NCBI GenBank assembly: GCA_965224525.1 | Contig: OZ245050.1 | Location: 3,348,001-3,412,000 of the forward strand | Source: Granulosicoccus sp036478565 | Lineage (GTDB): Bacteria; Pseudomonadota; Gammaproteobacteria; Granulosicoccales; Granulosicoccaceae | Length of the DNA: 64,000 nt | Reading direction: 5' to 3' | Part shown: positions 9,670 through 17,543 of the stretch, piece after piece | How the letters are laid out: each line of letters opens with the position of its first letter | Position numbering within the stretch: position 1 is the first letter of the stretch | Notes under the pieces: generated by a model | What the model was told of the DNA's origin: nothing | Seen by the model: only the letters and a program-made list of their open reading frames with translations | Databases searched by the model: none | Program-made: the position numbers and the translations under genes

Positions 9670-10025
9670 TGAGACCGGCGGGCTCTGTGCCGCAAGTATT
9701 CTTATGCGCCAACTACGTTGACTTTAGAAAATCAATCACAGGGTTGTCATTGCTTGTAGAGCAGTCACTTGAGCTAGACCCGTTTGCAGAAGCGCTATAC
9801 GTTTTTACGAATAGGCGCAAAGATAAAGTCAAGATATTATACTGGGAGAAGAATGGGTTTTGCCTTTGGTATAAGAGCCTGGAGAAAGAGCGTTTCAAAT
9901 GGCCCAGGGACTTATCCACAGCAACAGTGTCGCTTAACGGTGAACAATTGAATTGGTTGCTTGATGGCTTTGACTTGTGGCATAACAAACCACACGAAAC
10001 GCTCGTCTATAAATCGGTTGGTTGA
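9666..10025 (+). CDS. tnpB: IS66 TnpB
   Basis: This is the IS66 Orf2 protein (119 residues), needed with TnpA and TnpC for transposition; its biochemical role is not known. The family signatures VDFRKSITGLSLLVEQSLEL, KVKILYWEKNGFCLWYKSLE and LNWLLDGFDLW are all present. I use the ATG at 9666, which overlaps the tnpA stop, rather than an in-frame ATG 39 bases upstream that would lie inside tnpA. Confidence 0.93.
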   Translation: MMRPAGSVPQVFLCANYVDFRKSITGLSLLVEQSLELDPFAEALYVFTNRRKDKVKILYWEKNGFCLWYKSLEKERFKWPRDLSTATVSLNGEQLNWLLDGFDLWHNKPHETLVYKSVG

Positions 10026-10049
10026 ACAGTTTGCGGTATAATCCACCGC

Positions 10050-11591
10050 ATGGTTCAAACCACAAACAAGCTACCTAATGATGTCCTGTCGTTGCAGAAG
10101 TTGCTGATCGCAGAGCGATCAACAACTCAGCGACTGCAGAAACAAATACACGAGCTGTTTGAATCCCTACGCCTTGCACGTCATCGTCGCTTCGGCGCTG
10201 CCAGCGAAAAAGCGCCGGGTCAGGGTGAGTTGTTTGATGAGGCTGAGAATGAGAATGAGTCTGATTTATCAACTGACGCAAATGATTCTGGACAGGAAAC
10301 AGCGGAAAAACCAACTTCGACTAAAAAACCTCGCCCTACACGCAAACCACTACCCGCCAGTATTCCACGCATCCGCAACGTCATCGAGTTATCGGAACAA
10401 GAAAGGGAGTGTAGTTGCGGTTGCCAGCTCACTGAAATCGGTGAAGACATCAGTGAGCAATTAGACATTGTTCCAGCCAAGCTACGAGTCATCCAGCATG
10501 TGCGTAAAAAGTACGCCTGCAAAAGCTGCGAAGAGGCGATAAGAACGGCGCCTTGCGCAAATACACTACTACCTAAAGCTATCGCCACCTCTAACACCAT
10601 GGCGTATGTCATTACAGCTAAATATGCAGACGGGCTACCGTTATACAGGCTGAGTACGATACTGCACCGCCATGGCATTGATTTATCCAGGCAGACACTG
10701 AGCGAGTCTGTATTAGCAACGGCACAGAAAATAACGCCATTTATTGATCATTTAAAAACTACCCTGATCCGTAGTGAGGTGATGCATATGGATGAGACAA
10801 CGGTTCAAGTGTTAAACGAACCAGGAAAAACGCCACAAAGTAAATCCTATATGTGGGTTCAACGAGGTGGTCCTCCCGATAGGCCGGTAGTGCTATTTAG
10901 TTACGACCCAAGCCGATCAAGTGCCGCTGCTGATAACTTATTAGTAGGCTACAACGGCGCCTTGATGAGCGATGGCTATGCAGCGTACCAGAAGGTAGCG
11001 GCTACGAACGGCATAACACACTTATGTTGTTGGGCACATGCGCGCCGCAAGTTTGTAGAAGCACAAAAGGCGCGGCCCAAAGGTAAAACAGGCCGAGCAG
11101 ACAAAGCGATTGCAATGATCGCAAAATTGTATGCAGTGGAAAAACGCCATAAGCAAAGCACTAGCAATGATCGCCAGGCGGCAAGGGCCGAACAAAGCGA
11201 CGCCATTTTGCAAGACCTAAAAGATTGGCTAGAGAACGCCCAGGGGAAAGTTCCACCGACCAATGCGCTGGGCAAAGCAATTGCTTACACGTTAAAACTC
11301 TGGCCAGAGCTGACAAAATACACCGGCAACGGCGTATGGCCGATAGATAATAACGTGGCTGAAAATGCGATCAGACCTTTTGTGATTGGCCGAAAGGCAT
11401 GGATGTTCAGCACTAGCCAACGGGGAGCTAAAGCGAGTGCCAATTTATACAGTTTGATTGAAACGGCCAAAGCCAACTCCCAGGAGCCGTATCAATATCT
11501 GAGCTGGTTGTTCGAAAACCTACCTAAAACCAATACAGACGACTACGAAAAACTGATGCCATGGAACATGCCGGCATCTCCAGACCTGTAG
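10050..11591 (+). CDS. tnpC: IS66 transposase TnpC
   Basis: This is the DDE transposase of the element (513 residues). An N-terminal helical region is followed by a four-cysteine zinc finger (CSCGC near residue 113, then CKSC), then the catalytic core with MDETTVQVLNEPG and SDGYAAYQKV, and the C-terminal NVAENAIRPFVIGRKAW with the last acidic residue. It starts 24 bases after tnpB and ends 16 bases before the right IS end. No frameshift is seen. Confidence 0.95.
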   Translation: MVQTTNKLPNDVLSLQKLLIAERSTTQRLQKQIHELFESLRLARHRRFGAASEKAPGQGELFDEAENENESDLSTDANDSGQETAEKPTSTKKPRPTRKPLPASIPRIRNVIELSEQERECSCGCQLTEIGEDISEQLDIVPAKLRVIQHVRKKYACKSCEEAIRTAPCANTLLPKAIATSNTMAYVITAKYADGLPLYRLSTILHRHGIDLSRQTLSESVLATAQKITPFIDHLKTTLIRSEVMHMDETTVQVLNEPGKTPQSKSYMWVQRGGPPDRPVVLFSYDPSRSSAAADNLLVGYNGALMSDGYAAYQKVAATNGITHLCCWAHARRKFVEAQKARPKGKTGRADKAIAMIAKLYAVEKRHKQSTSNDRQAARAEQSDAILQDLKDWLENAQGKVPPTNALGKAIAYTLKLWPELTKYTGNGVWPIDNNVAENAIRPFVIGRKAWMFSTSQRGAKASANLYSLIETAKANSQEPYQYLSWLFENLPKTNTDDYEKLMPWNMPASPDL

Positions 11592-12560
11592 ATTGCCCGA
11601 CGCTTACTTTCCAGGGCACGAAGCGCATGCTGTTGCGAACCATGTGAACGATACAAAGTTGTACCTGGGTTTCTGGGTATTCGCTGTTGATTGTTTCGGG
11701 GAAACCCTTAAGCCCATCGACGCAGGCGATCAGAATATCGCTGACACCACGGCTGCGTAAGTCGGTCAGCACTGAGAGCCAAAATTTAGCGCCTTCTGTC
11801 TCAGAGACCCAGATGCCGAGTAAATCTTTATGCCCTTGTAGATCAACACCCAACGCCAGATACAGTGATTTTTTAATCACCTGCTGGTTTTCTCTGATTT
11901 TCACAACAATACAGTCCAGATAAACAACCGGGTACATCGGTTCGAGATTGCCACTCGGTTACGCGGCCCATCACCGCATCGGTTACTTTTGAGATGATTG
12001 TTGGCGACACATCAGCATCGTAGAGTTCTTTGAAGGTTGCACAGATATCGCGTGTGCTCATGCCCTTGGCGTAGAGCGATAGAATTTAATCATCCATCTG
12101 TGTCAGGCGCGACTGACCTTTCTTGACGATCTGCGGCTCGTAGGTGCCTTCGCGGTCTCGAGGTATGTCCAGCTCGACATCACCGTGATCACCCTTAAGG
12201 CGTTTTTTGGATTTGCCGTTGCGGCTGTTGCCAGAGCCATTGCCCTTGGCGTTGTGCTTGTCGTACCCCAGATGATCTATGAGCTCTGCACCGAGCGCTG
12301 TCTCAACGACTATCTTCTTGAGCAACCTGGAGAAATCACCTAGATCAGCTTCGCTCTTTATGTCCTTCGCGATCTTCTTGGCTAACTGACGTATTGCGTC
12401 TTCGTCCACGTATGTTTCCATGATTCGGTCCTGTTAATAGGATAAAGTGAATCACGAGCATTTACACAGTTGAATTTACAGTCTCTCCTGCTTTTCTTTT
12501 TTCGGAGCAAACGTAAGCAGAATATTGGTTAAAAAAATTACTTCATGGGTTTTTCTACAG

Positions 12561-12663
12561 CCTCAACGCCAAACTCACCGGCATTTGACACGCGGCGCGC
12601 GTTCTGTGCTGAGTGCAGGTTCGCGCCGCGTGTCATTTTTCCGCGTGCAGCTGATTGTTGTCT
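12561..12663 (+). repeat. attC-like recombination site 1
   Basis: The left half AACGCCAAACTCACCGGC pairs with the right half CCGCGTGCAGCTGATTGTTG only if single bases are bulged out, as in integron attC sites. The centre folds as an inner stem (TTGACACGCGGCGCG against CGCGCCGCGTGTCA). The right box (GTTGTCT) is a weak match to the attC consensus GTTRRRY. Two related copies follow at 13706 and 17452. Orientation suggests cassettes read left to right. Confidence 0.65.
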
Positions 12664-12798
12664 CTTCTTGCCATACGCGACATAACTGCCTTTGGTTTGC
12701 TACTCGTATTACAACGATGGCGACGTAAACAAGCCTTCGGACTAAGCTGGCGCAGCTGTCATCCTATGTTATTTGTCCAGCACTTTTCTTGCAATACT

Positions 12799-13047
12799 TT
12801 ACGCTGCCTGTTTACCTGAATTTGTCTGATCTCCTTTTCCTGCTAGCAAACCCTCTATAGATATATCTTCATCTATTGCTTCCCAATGCAACCCATACGC
12901 ACCAATACTGTATTTTTGCCGATCCGATTTTGTTGCTTTCAGCAGCCTTGGAAACCAGGTTAACGGCACCCCAATGGTGCGGCCATCAGAAAGATCGACC
13001 CACATTGAATCCTCATCAAACCAGACTTTTTCAGCGGAAATATTCAT
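12799..13047 (-). CDS. DUF2442 protein, possible antitoxin-like partner
   Basis: The product (82 residues from the ATG at 13047) is a DUF2442-type protein, recognised from VWFDEDSMWVDLSDGRTIGV, PLTWFPRLLKA and LHWEAIDEDISIEGLLAGK. The start overlaps the end of the DUF4160 gene by 17 bases, so the pair is co-translated. DUF4160-DUF2442 pairs are common in mobile and integron cassettes and have been proposed as toxin-antitoxin modules; no activity can be read from the sequence. An earlier in-frame start 5 codons upstream is possible. It lies between attC-like sites 1 and 2, in the opposite orientation to them. Confidence 0.85.
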   Translation of the reverse strand: MNISAEKVWFDEDSMWVDLSDGRTIGVPLTWFPRLLKATKSDRQKYSIGAYGLHWEAIDEDISIEGLLAGKGDQTNSGKQAA

Positions 13048-13273
13048 TCCATGTACTCTCAATTAGTGGCCTACGCTCTTCTACAATTATTGCGAGCCTT
13101 CGAAGCGTTCGTGCGTCAAATCCTTTACTTCTTTCCAGGACAACATCATCACTCAGCCAAAATTTTGCTTCTGCTCCTGCTTTTTTGATATGAATATGCA
13201 CAGGCTCACGCGGGTTTCCTTCATTTGAATAGAAGAAAAATCTAAATCCATCTTGTCTGAATACTATTGGCAC
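13031..13273 (-). CDS. DUF4160 protein, possible toxin-like partner
   Basis: This is an 80-residue DUF4160 protein with the family features GFRFFFYSNEGNPREPVHIH and AKFWLSDDVVLERSKGF, and a C-terminal helix ending RRLAIIVEERRPLIESTWNE. It is the first gene of a two-gene unit with DUF2442. The conserved HIHI and KFWL region suggests a compact beta-sheet protein. A toxin role is suggested in the literature only by association. GC content and cassette position point to horizontal acquisition. Confidence 0.85.
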   Translation of the reverse strand: MPIVFRQDGFRFFFYSNEGNPREPVHIHIKKAGAEAKFWLSDDVVLERSKGFDARTLRRLAIIVEERRPLIESTWNEYFR

Positions 13274-13436
13274 GAATGGAAGAGTTTTATTAGGTTCAAA
13301 GGTATTCGGTTTGTATCACTACTGGATCAATTCAATTAGTTTAATTCTAGCATGGCCCCATTACAACAGTATGATCCAATCTATAACGATCATTTAAAAG
13401 CAATTTGTTTGTGTTCCAGAGTCTCATGCCGGACTC

Positions 13437-13712
13437 CATCGTTGCTCTGTAAATATTACTCTCTCCTGGCTATTCTCGCCCTATCGAGCACATGCCCTCT
13501 GGTAAGGCACACTAAGAATCCGTACTAGTATTCTACAGGGCATCTAATTCGTATTCCATCATCGGGCTGCTTAGCAACTTACTCATGTTAATTCAGCACC
13601 TTTGCACACACTCGGAACATAGCGTCATTGACGCTCGCGGGACAATAGCATTTTAGATTCCGAAGTTATTTATACCGGACTTGCTTGAGGTGGTTTTTTT
13701 ATTGGAGACAAC
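13437..13712. repeat. Diverged ~275-base repeat, copy A
   Basis: This non-coding stretch resembles 21146-21416 over its whole length, with shared blocks such as TCGTATTCCATCATCG / TGTATTCCATCATCG, CTCCTGG / TTCCTGG and ATTGGAGACAAC / ATTGGAGATAAC. Copy A runs straight into attC-like site 2. On the minus strand copy B keeps an open frame of about 75 codons, but copy A has stops in it, so either the region is non-coding or copy A has decayed. I do not know what the repeat is. Confidence 0.6.
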
Positions 13713-13800
13713 GCCAAACTCACCGGCAATTGATACACAAGCGGTTCTGGCGTAGCCAGGTTCGCGCAGGGTGTCAATTGTCCGCGTGCAGTTTTTTGAT
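13706..13800 (+). repeat. attC-like recombination site 2
   Basis: The left arm AAACTCACCGGCAATTGA and the complement of the right arm (CAATTGTCCGCGTGCAGTTT) match except for single unpaired bases on one side, the pattern of extrahelical bases in attC. The loop is almost identical to that of site 3. The expected right-hand GTTRRRY box is missing; the sequence changes after GCAGTTTTTTG into the left flank of an IS110-family gene, as if an insertion took place at the box. Confidence 0.7.
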
Positions 13801-14004
13801 ACTCATTGAGCCTCCCCGATAGTCTAACCCAGGGGCTAAACTTCAGGTGATGAAACCAAAACCGGAGAAGCTCAATGAATTTCTACAATAACACGCACCC
13901 TTACTACTGTGGCATTGATCTACAGTAAGCGCCTAAGTTTCGACGTGTAGACAACCTGCTGCTGCGCACACGAAGCTGTACTCCTGGCAAAACAGGAGTT
14001 GGTC

Positions 14005-14346
14005 ATGCAAGTGGATTCATCACATTCCGCGCCCAGTCTGCAAACGCTCACCCGCGAAGCATTCTGGCAACGCCATGTCGCCCAATGGCGCACATCCGGT
14101 TTGTCCAAGATGGCTTACTGCGAGCAGTATTCGTTGGTTTACCACCAGATGGTGTATTGGAGCAGAAAAGAAGAGCCGTTGTCGGACGAGTCTGCCGTCA
14201 GTTCGGGCGGGTTTGTCCCGGTCGTGGTACCTCCGACGACGGCGAGTGACTTTGGGTTGGTGGTGCGGTTGCCCAATGGCATGACGATCGAGGGTATCGG
14301 CGATCGCAGTGTCGAGCTGGTGAGCAAGCTTGTCGCGCAGCTATGA
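14005..14346 (+). CDS. tnpA: IS66 TnpA (second element)
   Basis: This is a 113-residue accessory protein with the IS66 OrfA pattern REAFWQRHVAQWRTSGLSKM followed by YCEQYSLVYHQMVYW, and a C-terminal LPNGMTIEG motif. An AGGAG ribosome site lies just before the ATG at 14005; an in-frame TTG two codons upstream is less likely. The stop overlaps tnpB (ATGA). Confidence 0.9.
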   Translation: MQVDSSHSAPSLQTLTREAFWQRHVAQWRTSGLSKMAYCEQYSLVYHQMVYWSRKEEPLSDESAVSSGGFVPVVVPPTTASDFGLVVRLPNGMTIEGIGDRSVELVSKLVAQL

Positions 14347-14714
14347 GTACTCGCTACGCTCTGCGACCGAATACCCAGCTGCCAACCATTTACCTGTACC
14401 GCAATGCCGTGGATTTCCGCAAGAGTCATCGGGGCCTTGCAGCGATTGTGCAAATGGAGCTGTCCCATGATCCATTCGGAGGCATGCTGTACGTGTTCCG
14501 CAATCGTGCATTCAACAAACTGAAAATTCTGTTCTGGGAGAACAATGGGTTTGTGCTTTACTACAAGAGCCTGGCCGAGGAGAAATTTCATTGGCCCGAT
14601 GCCAATGAGTCGCTGTTGACGATCAATGGTGAACAACTCAATTGGTTGCTTGATGGTTACAACATTGCTCGAATGAAACCGCATAAAGTATTGCGATACG
14701 AATCTGTATGTTGA
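14343..14714 (+). CDS. tnpB: IS66 TnpB (second element)
   Basis: This is the IS66 Orf2 protein (123 residues). The signatures AVDFRKSHRGLAAIVQMELS, FNKLKILFWENNGFVLYYKS and INGEQLNWLLDGYNI are present. The start overlaps the tnpA stop by four bases. Length and motifs are normal for the family. Confidence 0.93.
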   Translation: MSTRYALRPNTQLPTIYLYRNAVDFRKSHRGLAAIVQMELSHDPFGGMLYVFRNRAFNKLKILFWENNGFVLYYKSLAEEKFHWPDANESLLTINGEQLNWLLDGYNIARMKPHKVLRYESVC

Positions 14715-14738
14715 TCAACATTTGCTATAATACAAGGC

Positions 14739-16340
14739 ATGTTTCCACCCGATGCCATCAGTGTTTTGTCACGCCTTGGTCAAGCTTCTATGCCGACCCA
14801 GGATACGATGATGGTGGCGCTGCTTGAGCAACAGAAGTTGCTTGAGAAGAAGGATGAAGTGCTGGGACAAAAAAGCGCTGAGATTAAAAATCAGCAGGCA
14901 CTGATCAACGTACTCGAAGAGAAGCTGCGGCTGATGAATCAGCGCAAGTACGGTCCTAGCAGTGAGAAGAATCTCTCACAAGAGGACTGGCTGGTCGATG
15001 AAGCGGAAGCGCTGGCTGATGGTGAGCCCGATCCAGATGATGGAGAGACTGCACCTGAACAGAAGCCCGATAGCAAGGTGCGCAAAAAACGTAAGCGCAA
15101 AGGTTTTTCACCGGAACTGGCGCGCATTCAAAAATACCTGCGCTTAAGCGATGAAGAGCGCGAAGGGGCGATAGACACCTTCTTCGTCAAGGTCAAGGAA
15201 GAGCTCGATATCATCCCTGCCCAGGTGCAAGTGATTGAGATCATGCAGGAGAAGGCGGTTTATCGGAATGCCGATGGCGAGCGATGTCTCAAAAGCGCTG
15301 AACGCCCTGCACACCCAATCGGCAAGAGCGTGGCATCGGTCAACTTGCTGGCCTGGCTGGTGATTGCCAAGTATTCAGATGGGTTGCCGCTGTACAGGCT
15401 GGAGAAAATACTGGCTCGCTACGGTGGTGAGATTACGCGCACCACGCTGGCGAACTGGATCATCCGCTTGTCAGTGACCGTGCAACCCCTGCTAGAGCGT
15501 CTGGAGAAGCAACTGATGCAGGCGGACTACATCCAGGGCGATGAGACACGGTTGCAAGTGCTCAAGGAGCCGGGTATGACACCGACCGGCGATAAATGGA
15601 TCTGGGTGATGCGCGGTGGTCCACCGGGTAGGACGGTGGTGTTATTTAACTACGATAAGTCACGAGGTGGAGCGGTGGCCGAGCGGCTGCTGGAAAACTT
15701 TACCGGGCGTTATTTCCAAAGCGATGGCTATGCAGGCTATGACAAGGCGTGCGCCGCTAAAGCTCTTGTGCATTTGGGCTGTATGGATCATGGCAGGCGT
15801 AAGGTGGTTGAGGCCATCAAAACCCAACCAAAACCTCTCAAGGGAAAACCCAGTGTCGCGATGGTTTTACTATCACACATTGATGCGCTGTACCGGTTCG
15901 AACGTCAGTGGGCAGAACTCGATGACGACGAGCGTTACGAGCAGCGGCAGAAGATTGCGGTGCCCAGATTAACCAAGCTCAAGCGATGGTTGGATGAGAA
16001 ACAGCCAAAGGTTGCTCCTGATACGCTGACACGCAAGGCCATCAACTACCTGATTAATCAGTGGGATCATTTGGTGCGTTACTGTGAACATGGTCAGCTT
16101 CGAATCAGCAATGTACTGGCGGAGAATGCTATCAGACCTTTTGCTGTCGGACGCCGTGCCTGGTTGTTCAGTGATAGCCCCGAAGGTGCAAAAGCCAGTG
16201 CAGCGATGTTCTCATTGATTGAGTCAGCAAAGGCAAACGGCATTGAACCCTATGCCTACCTGCAATATGTTATCGGCCATATCGCCGCTGCGGACACGGG
16301 TGAGGCACTCGATGTGCTCATGCCGTGGAATATGAAATAG
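14739..16340 (+). CDS. tnpC: IS66 transposase TnpC (second element)
   Basis: This is a 533-residue DDE transposase. It has an N-terminal coiled region, a core with GDETRLQVLKEPG and SDGYAGYDKA, and a C-terminal NVLAENAIRPFAVGRRAWLF. Unlike the first copy, the zinc-finger position (TFFVKVKEELDIIPAQVQV) lacks the cysteine pairs, so this subgroup has lost or replaced the metal site. It starts 24 bases after tnpB and is intact. Confidence 0.93.
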   Translation: MFPPDAISVLSRLGQASMPTQDTMMVALLEQQKLLEKKDEVLGQKSAEIKNQQALINVLEEKLRLMNQRKYGPSSEKNLSQEDWLVDEAEALADGEPDPDDGETAPEQKPDSKVRKKRKRKGFSPELARIQKYLRLSDEEREGAIDTFFVKVKEELDIIPAQVQVIEIMQEKAVYRNADGERCLKSAERPAHPIGKSVASVNLLAWLVIAKYSDGLPLYRLEKILARYGGEITRTTLANWIIRLSVTVQPLLERLEKQLMQADYIQGDETRLQVLKEPGMTPTGDKWIWVMRGGPPGRTVVLFNYDKSRGGAVAERLLENFTGRYFQSDGYAGYDKACAAKALVHLGCMDHGRRKVVEAIKTQPKPLKGKPSVAMVLLSHIDALYRFERQWAELDDDERYEQRQKIAVPRLTKLKRWLDEKQPKVAPDTLTRKAINYLINQWDHLVRYCEHGQLRISNVLAENAIRPFAVGRRAWLFSDSPEGAKASAAMFSLIESAKANGIEPYAYLQYVIGHIAAADTGEALDVLMPWNMK

Positions 16341-16861
16341 GGACAGGTAGAAACGCCAGATACCCTGAATCGTTGGCGCTTACGATCTACACGCCAAAAC
16401 CCTCTATGTCTGCATCATCGACCAGGAGGGCACTGTCTGCCTGCATAAAGAAATTAGCGCCAATCCCAAGATGCTCAAGAACCTACTGGAACCGTATATA
16501 GGGAACGTTGTCGTTGGTGTCGAATGCATGCATTGCTGGTACTGGGTCTCTGACTTCTGCCAGGACCTGGGCATAGACTTCATTCTCGGCCATGCGTTGT
16601 ACATGAAAGCCATTCATGGTGGCAAGGCCAAGAATGATCGGATTGATTCGTTCAAGATCACCTCCCTTATACGCGGAGGTAATTTTCCACTCGCCTATGT
16701 CTATCCGAGAGACATGCGCGCAACGCGCGACTTACTGCGCCGGCGAATGAAAATTGTCAGACACGGCGCGAGCCTGAAAGCTCACGTGGCCAACACCACC
16801 AGCCAATACAACCTGCCACCCAATAAGGTGAACTTGAAAAACGTGTCCGCCCGCAAGCAGC

Positions 16862-17230
16862 TCAGGTCCGCCTTCCCGGACCCGGTGGTTCAGCGCAACA
16901 TCGATCTGGATATGGCGTTGCTCGAATGCTATGCCAAAGAGCTAAGGGTATGTTTACTTTGGATTGACTAGAAAGCTCAGCATCAAATGTATCGGCCGCA
17001 GCAATACTGTTATCTATTTCTTTTCGATTATCAAAATAGTAGGCCAACGCCGCATAGACTTCTGCAAGATCAAGGTTGTAGTCAGAGGATATTTCATCCG
17101 CAGATTGACCCATGTGTTCGTGCCACACGACAACATCTCGGACAGATATTCTGTGCCCTACTATATGTGGTTTACCACCAACGACGCCCGGTGTTACTGC
17201 AATATGTTTGTACAAATCAACGGCTTGCAT
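16862..17230 (-). CDS. DUF433 (VapB-like antitoxin family) protein with foreign C-terminal tail
   Basis: The first 85 or so residues are a DUF433 domain (TPGVVGGKPHIVGHRISVRD, ISSDYNLDLAEVYAALAYYF), a winged-helix type often paired with PIN-like toxins. I use the ATG giving MQAVDLYKHI at 17230; an in-frame start 11 codons upstream is weaker. After SSQSKVN the frame runs into the antisense of the IS110 remnant (from about 16947), adding about 28 residues (LALWHSIRATPYP and onward) that are not part of the family. The natural end is therefore lost. No toxin gene is adjacent. It lies between attC-like sites 2 and 3. Confidence 0.8.
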   Translation of the reverse strand: MQAVDLYKHIAVTPGVVGGKPHIVGHRISVRDVVVWHEHMGQSADEISSDYNLDLAEVYAALAYYFDNRKEIDNSIAAADTFDAELSSQSKVNIPLALWHSIRATPYPDRCCAEPPGPGRRT

Positions 17231-17290
17231 CTTTTCCAACCCGATACGTTTTAGTCTTTTCAATTATATCATTAATTATTAAAATCACCA

Positions 17291-17346
17291 GTTGATAAGG
17301 TTGCACCAGATCACGACACCTGTGATCAGGTTATCAGTTCGATCAA
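17291..17346. promoter_or_regulatory. Nested palindrome upstream of the DUF433 gene
   Basis: Three nested inverted pairs are visible: GTTGAT with ATCAAC, GATAA with TTATC, and GATCAC with GTGATC. The structure lies 60-115 bases upstream of the DUF433 start, where an autoregulated antitoxin-type gene could have its operator. It has no T-run on either strand, so a terminator is less likely. Confidence 0.45.
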
Positions 17347-17451
17347 CTCTATTCACTCTCTTCAGCGTGGTCAACTTCCTTTTTCGTACTACAAGTTGAC
17401 AGAGATACTGGAATCAACTTGGCGATACATCGCAGATAGCTTCCCTGTGTC

Positions 17452-17543
17452 ACCGAACGCCAAACTCACCGGCAATTGATACACAAGCGGTTCTGGCGCA
17501 GCCAGGTTCGCGCAGGGTGTCAATTGTCCGCGTTCAGCTTTTT
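17452..17543 (+). repeat. attC-like recombination site 3
   Basis: It is almost identical to site 2 over about 85 bases (ACCGAACGCCAAACTCACC on the left, CAATTGTCCGCGTTCAGC on the right). The left box ACCGAAC matches the attC consensus RYYYAAC at six of seven positions. The right box is replaced at 17544 by the start of what looks like a group II intron. Confidence 0.7.

Larger units (their letters stand above)
9271..11607 (+). mobile_element. Complete IS66-family element (first copy)
   Basis: The left end GTAAGCGTCAGGGCAAT (9271) matches the complement of the right end ATTGCCCGACGCTTAC (11592-11607) except for one extra base. The 8-base sequence TTTCCAGG is repeated immediately outside both ends (9263-9270 and 11608-11615), the usual IS66 target duplication. 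It carries the standard three genes tnpA, tnpB and tnpC, all intact, so the element may still be active. It sits inside the IS256 transposase gene. Confidence 0.95.
9090..12421 (-). pseudogene. IS256-family (mutator-type) transposase, inactivated
   Basis: The gene begins at 12421 (METYVDEDAIRQL) and shows the DDE aspartate regions VVYLDCIVVKIR and ILIACVDGLKGFPE. At least four lesions are visible. A TAA replaces a lysine codon after RLTQMDD (near 12087). A frameshift lies near 11940 between TEWQSR and MYPVVYLDC. IS66 is inserted within the VPWKD codons, with an 8-base target duplication. A deletion between PTEQEALVQLE and KKWTMPIQNW removes the region expected to hold the catalytic glutamate. 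The original C-terminus (FGERVTAHL, stop at 9090) survives. Confidence 0.9.
9053..12485 (-). mobile_element. IS256-family element, broken and interrupted by IS66
   Basis: The ends carry matching inverted repeats: GAGACTGTAAAT followed a few bases later by TGTGTAAA at 9053, and the complement at about 12461-12485. Between them lies one IS256 transposase gene split by the complete IS66 at 9271-11607. A short direct repeat TCCTG flanks both ends (9048-9052 and 12486-12490); it is shorter than the 8-9 bases usual for the family and may be chance. The transposase is dead, so the element can no longer move itself. Confidence 0.85.
13925..16383 (+). mobile_element. Complete IS66-family element (second copy, different subgroup)
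   Basis: The left end GTAAGCGCC (13925) and right end GGCGCTTAC (16375-16383) are inverted, and GATCTACA is repeated on both sides (13917-13924 and 16384-16391) as an 8-base target duplication. Genes tnpA, tnpB and tnpC are intact. The proteins differ clearly from those of the first copy, so this is a separate arrival and not a transposed sister. Confidence 0.95.
13801..16947 (+). mobile_element. IS110-family element fragment, interrupted by a second IS66
   Basis: An IS110 transposase gene starts at 13875, 75 bases after attC-like site 2, and is traceable to about 16947 once the IS66 at 13925-16383 is removed. The 3' half of the gene is gone; the sequence switches to the end of a DUF433 gene on the other strand. 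Left and right ends are approximate because IS110 elements lack clear inverted repeats. Some IS1111-type IS110 elements target attC sites, which fits the position. Confidence 0.7.
13875..16970 (+). pseudogene. IS110-family transposase, interrupted and truncated
   Basis: Codons from 13875 (MNFYNNTHPYYCGID) continue in frame at 16384 (DLHAKTLYVCIIDQEG) when the IS66 and one copy of its target duplication are removed. The N-terminal RuvC-like DEDD region is recognisable (YCGIDLHAKTLYV, VVGVECMHCWYW, GGKAKNDRIDSFKI). The match ends at AKELR (about 16947); a stop follows at 16970 in unrelated sequence. The C-terminal domain with the conserved serine is absent, so the protein is not functional. Confidence 0.88.

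Noticed and set aside
13437..13712. Repeat A read as a protein-coding gene
   Set aside because: The frame conserved in copy B contains stops in copy A, and no start codon or ribosome site is present.
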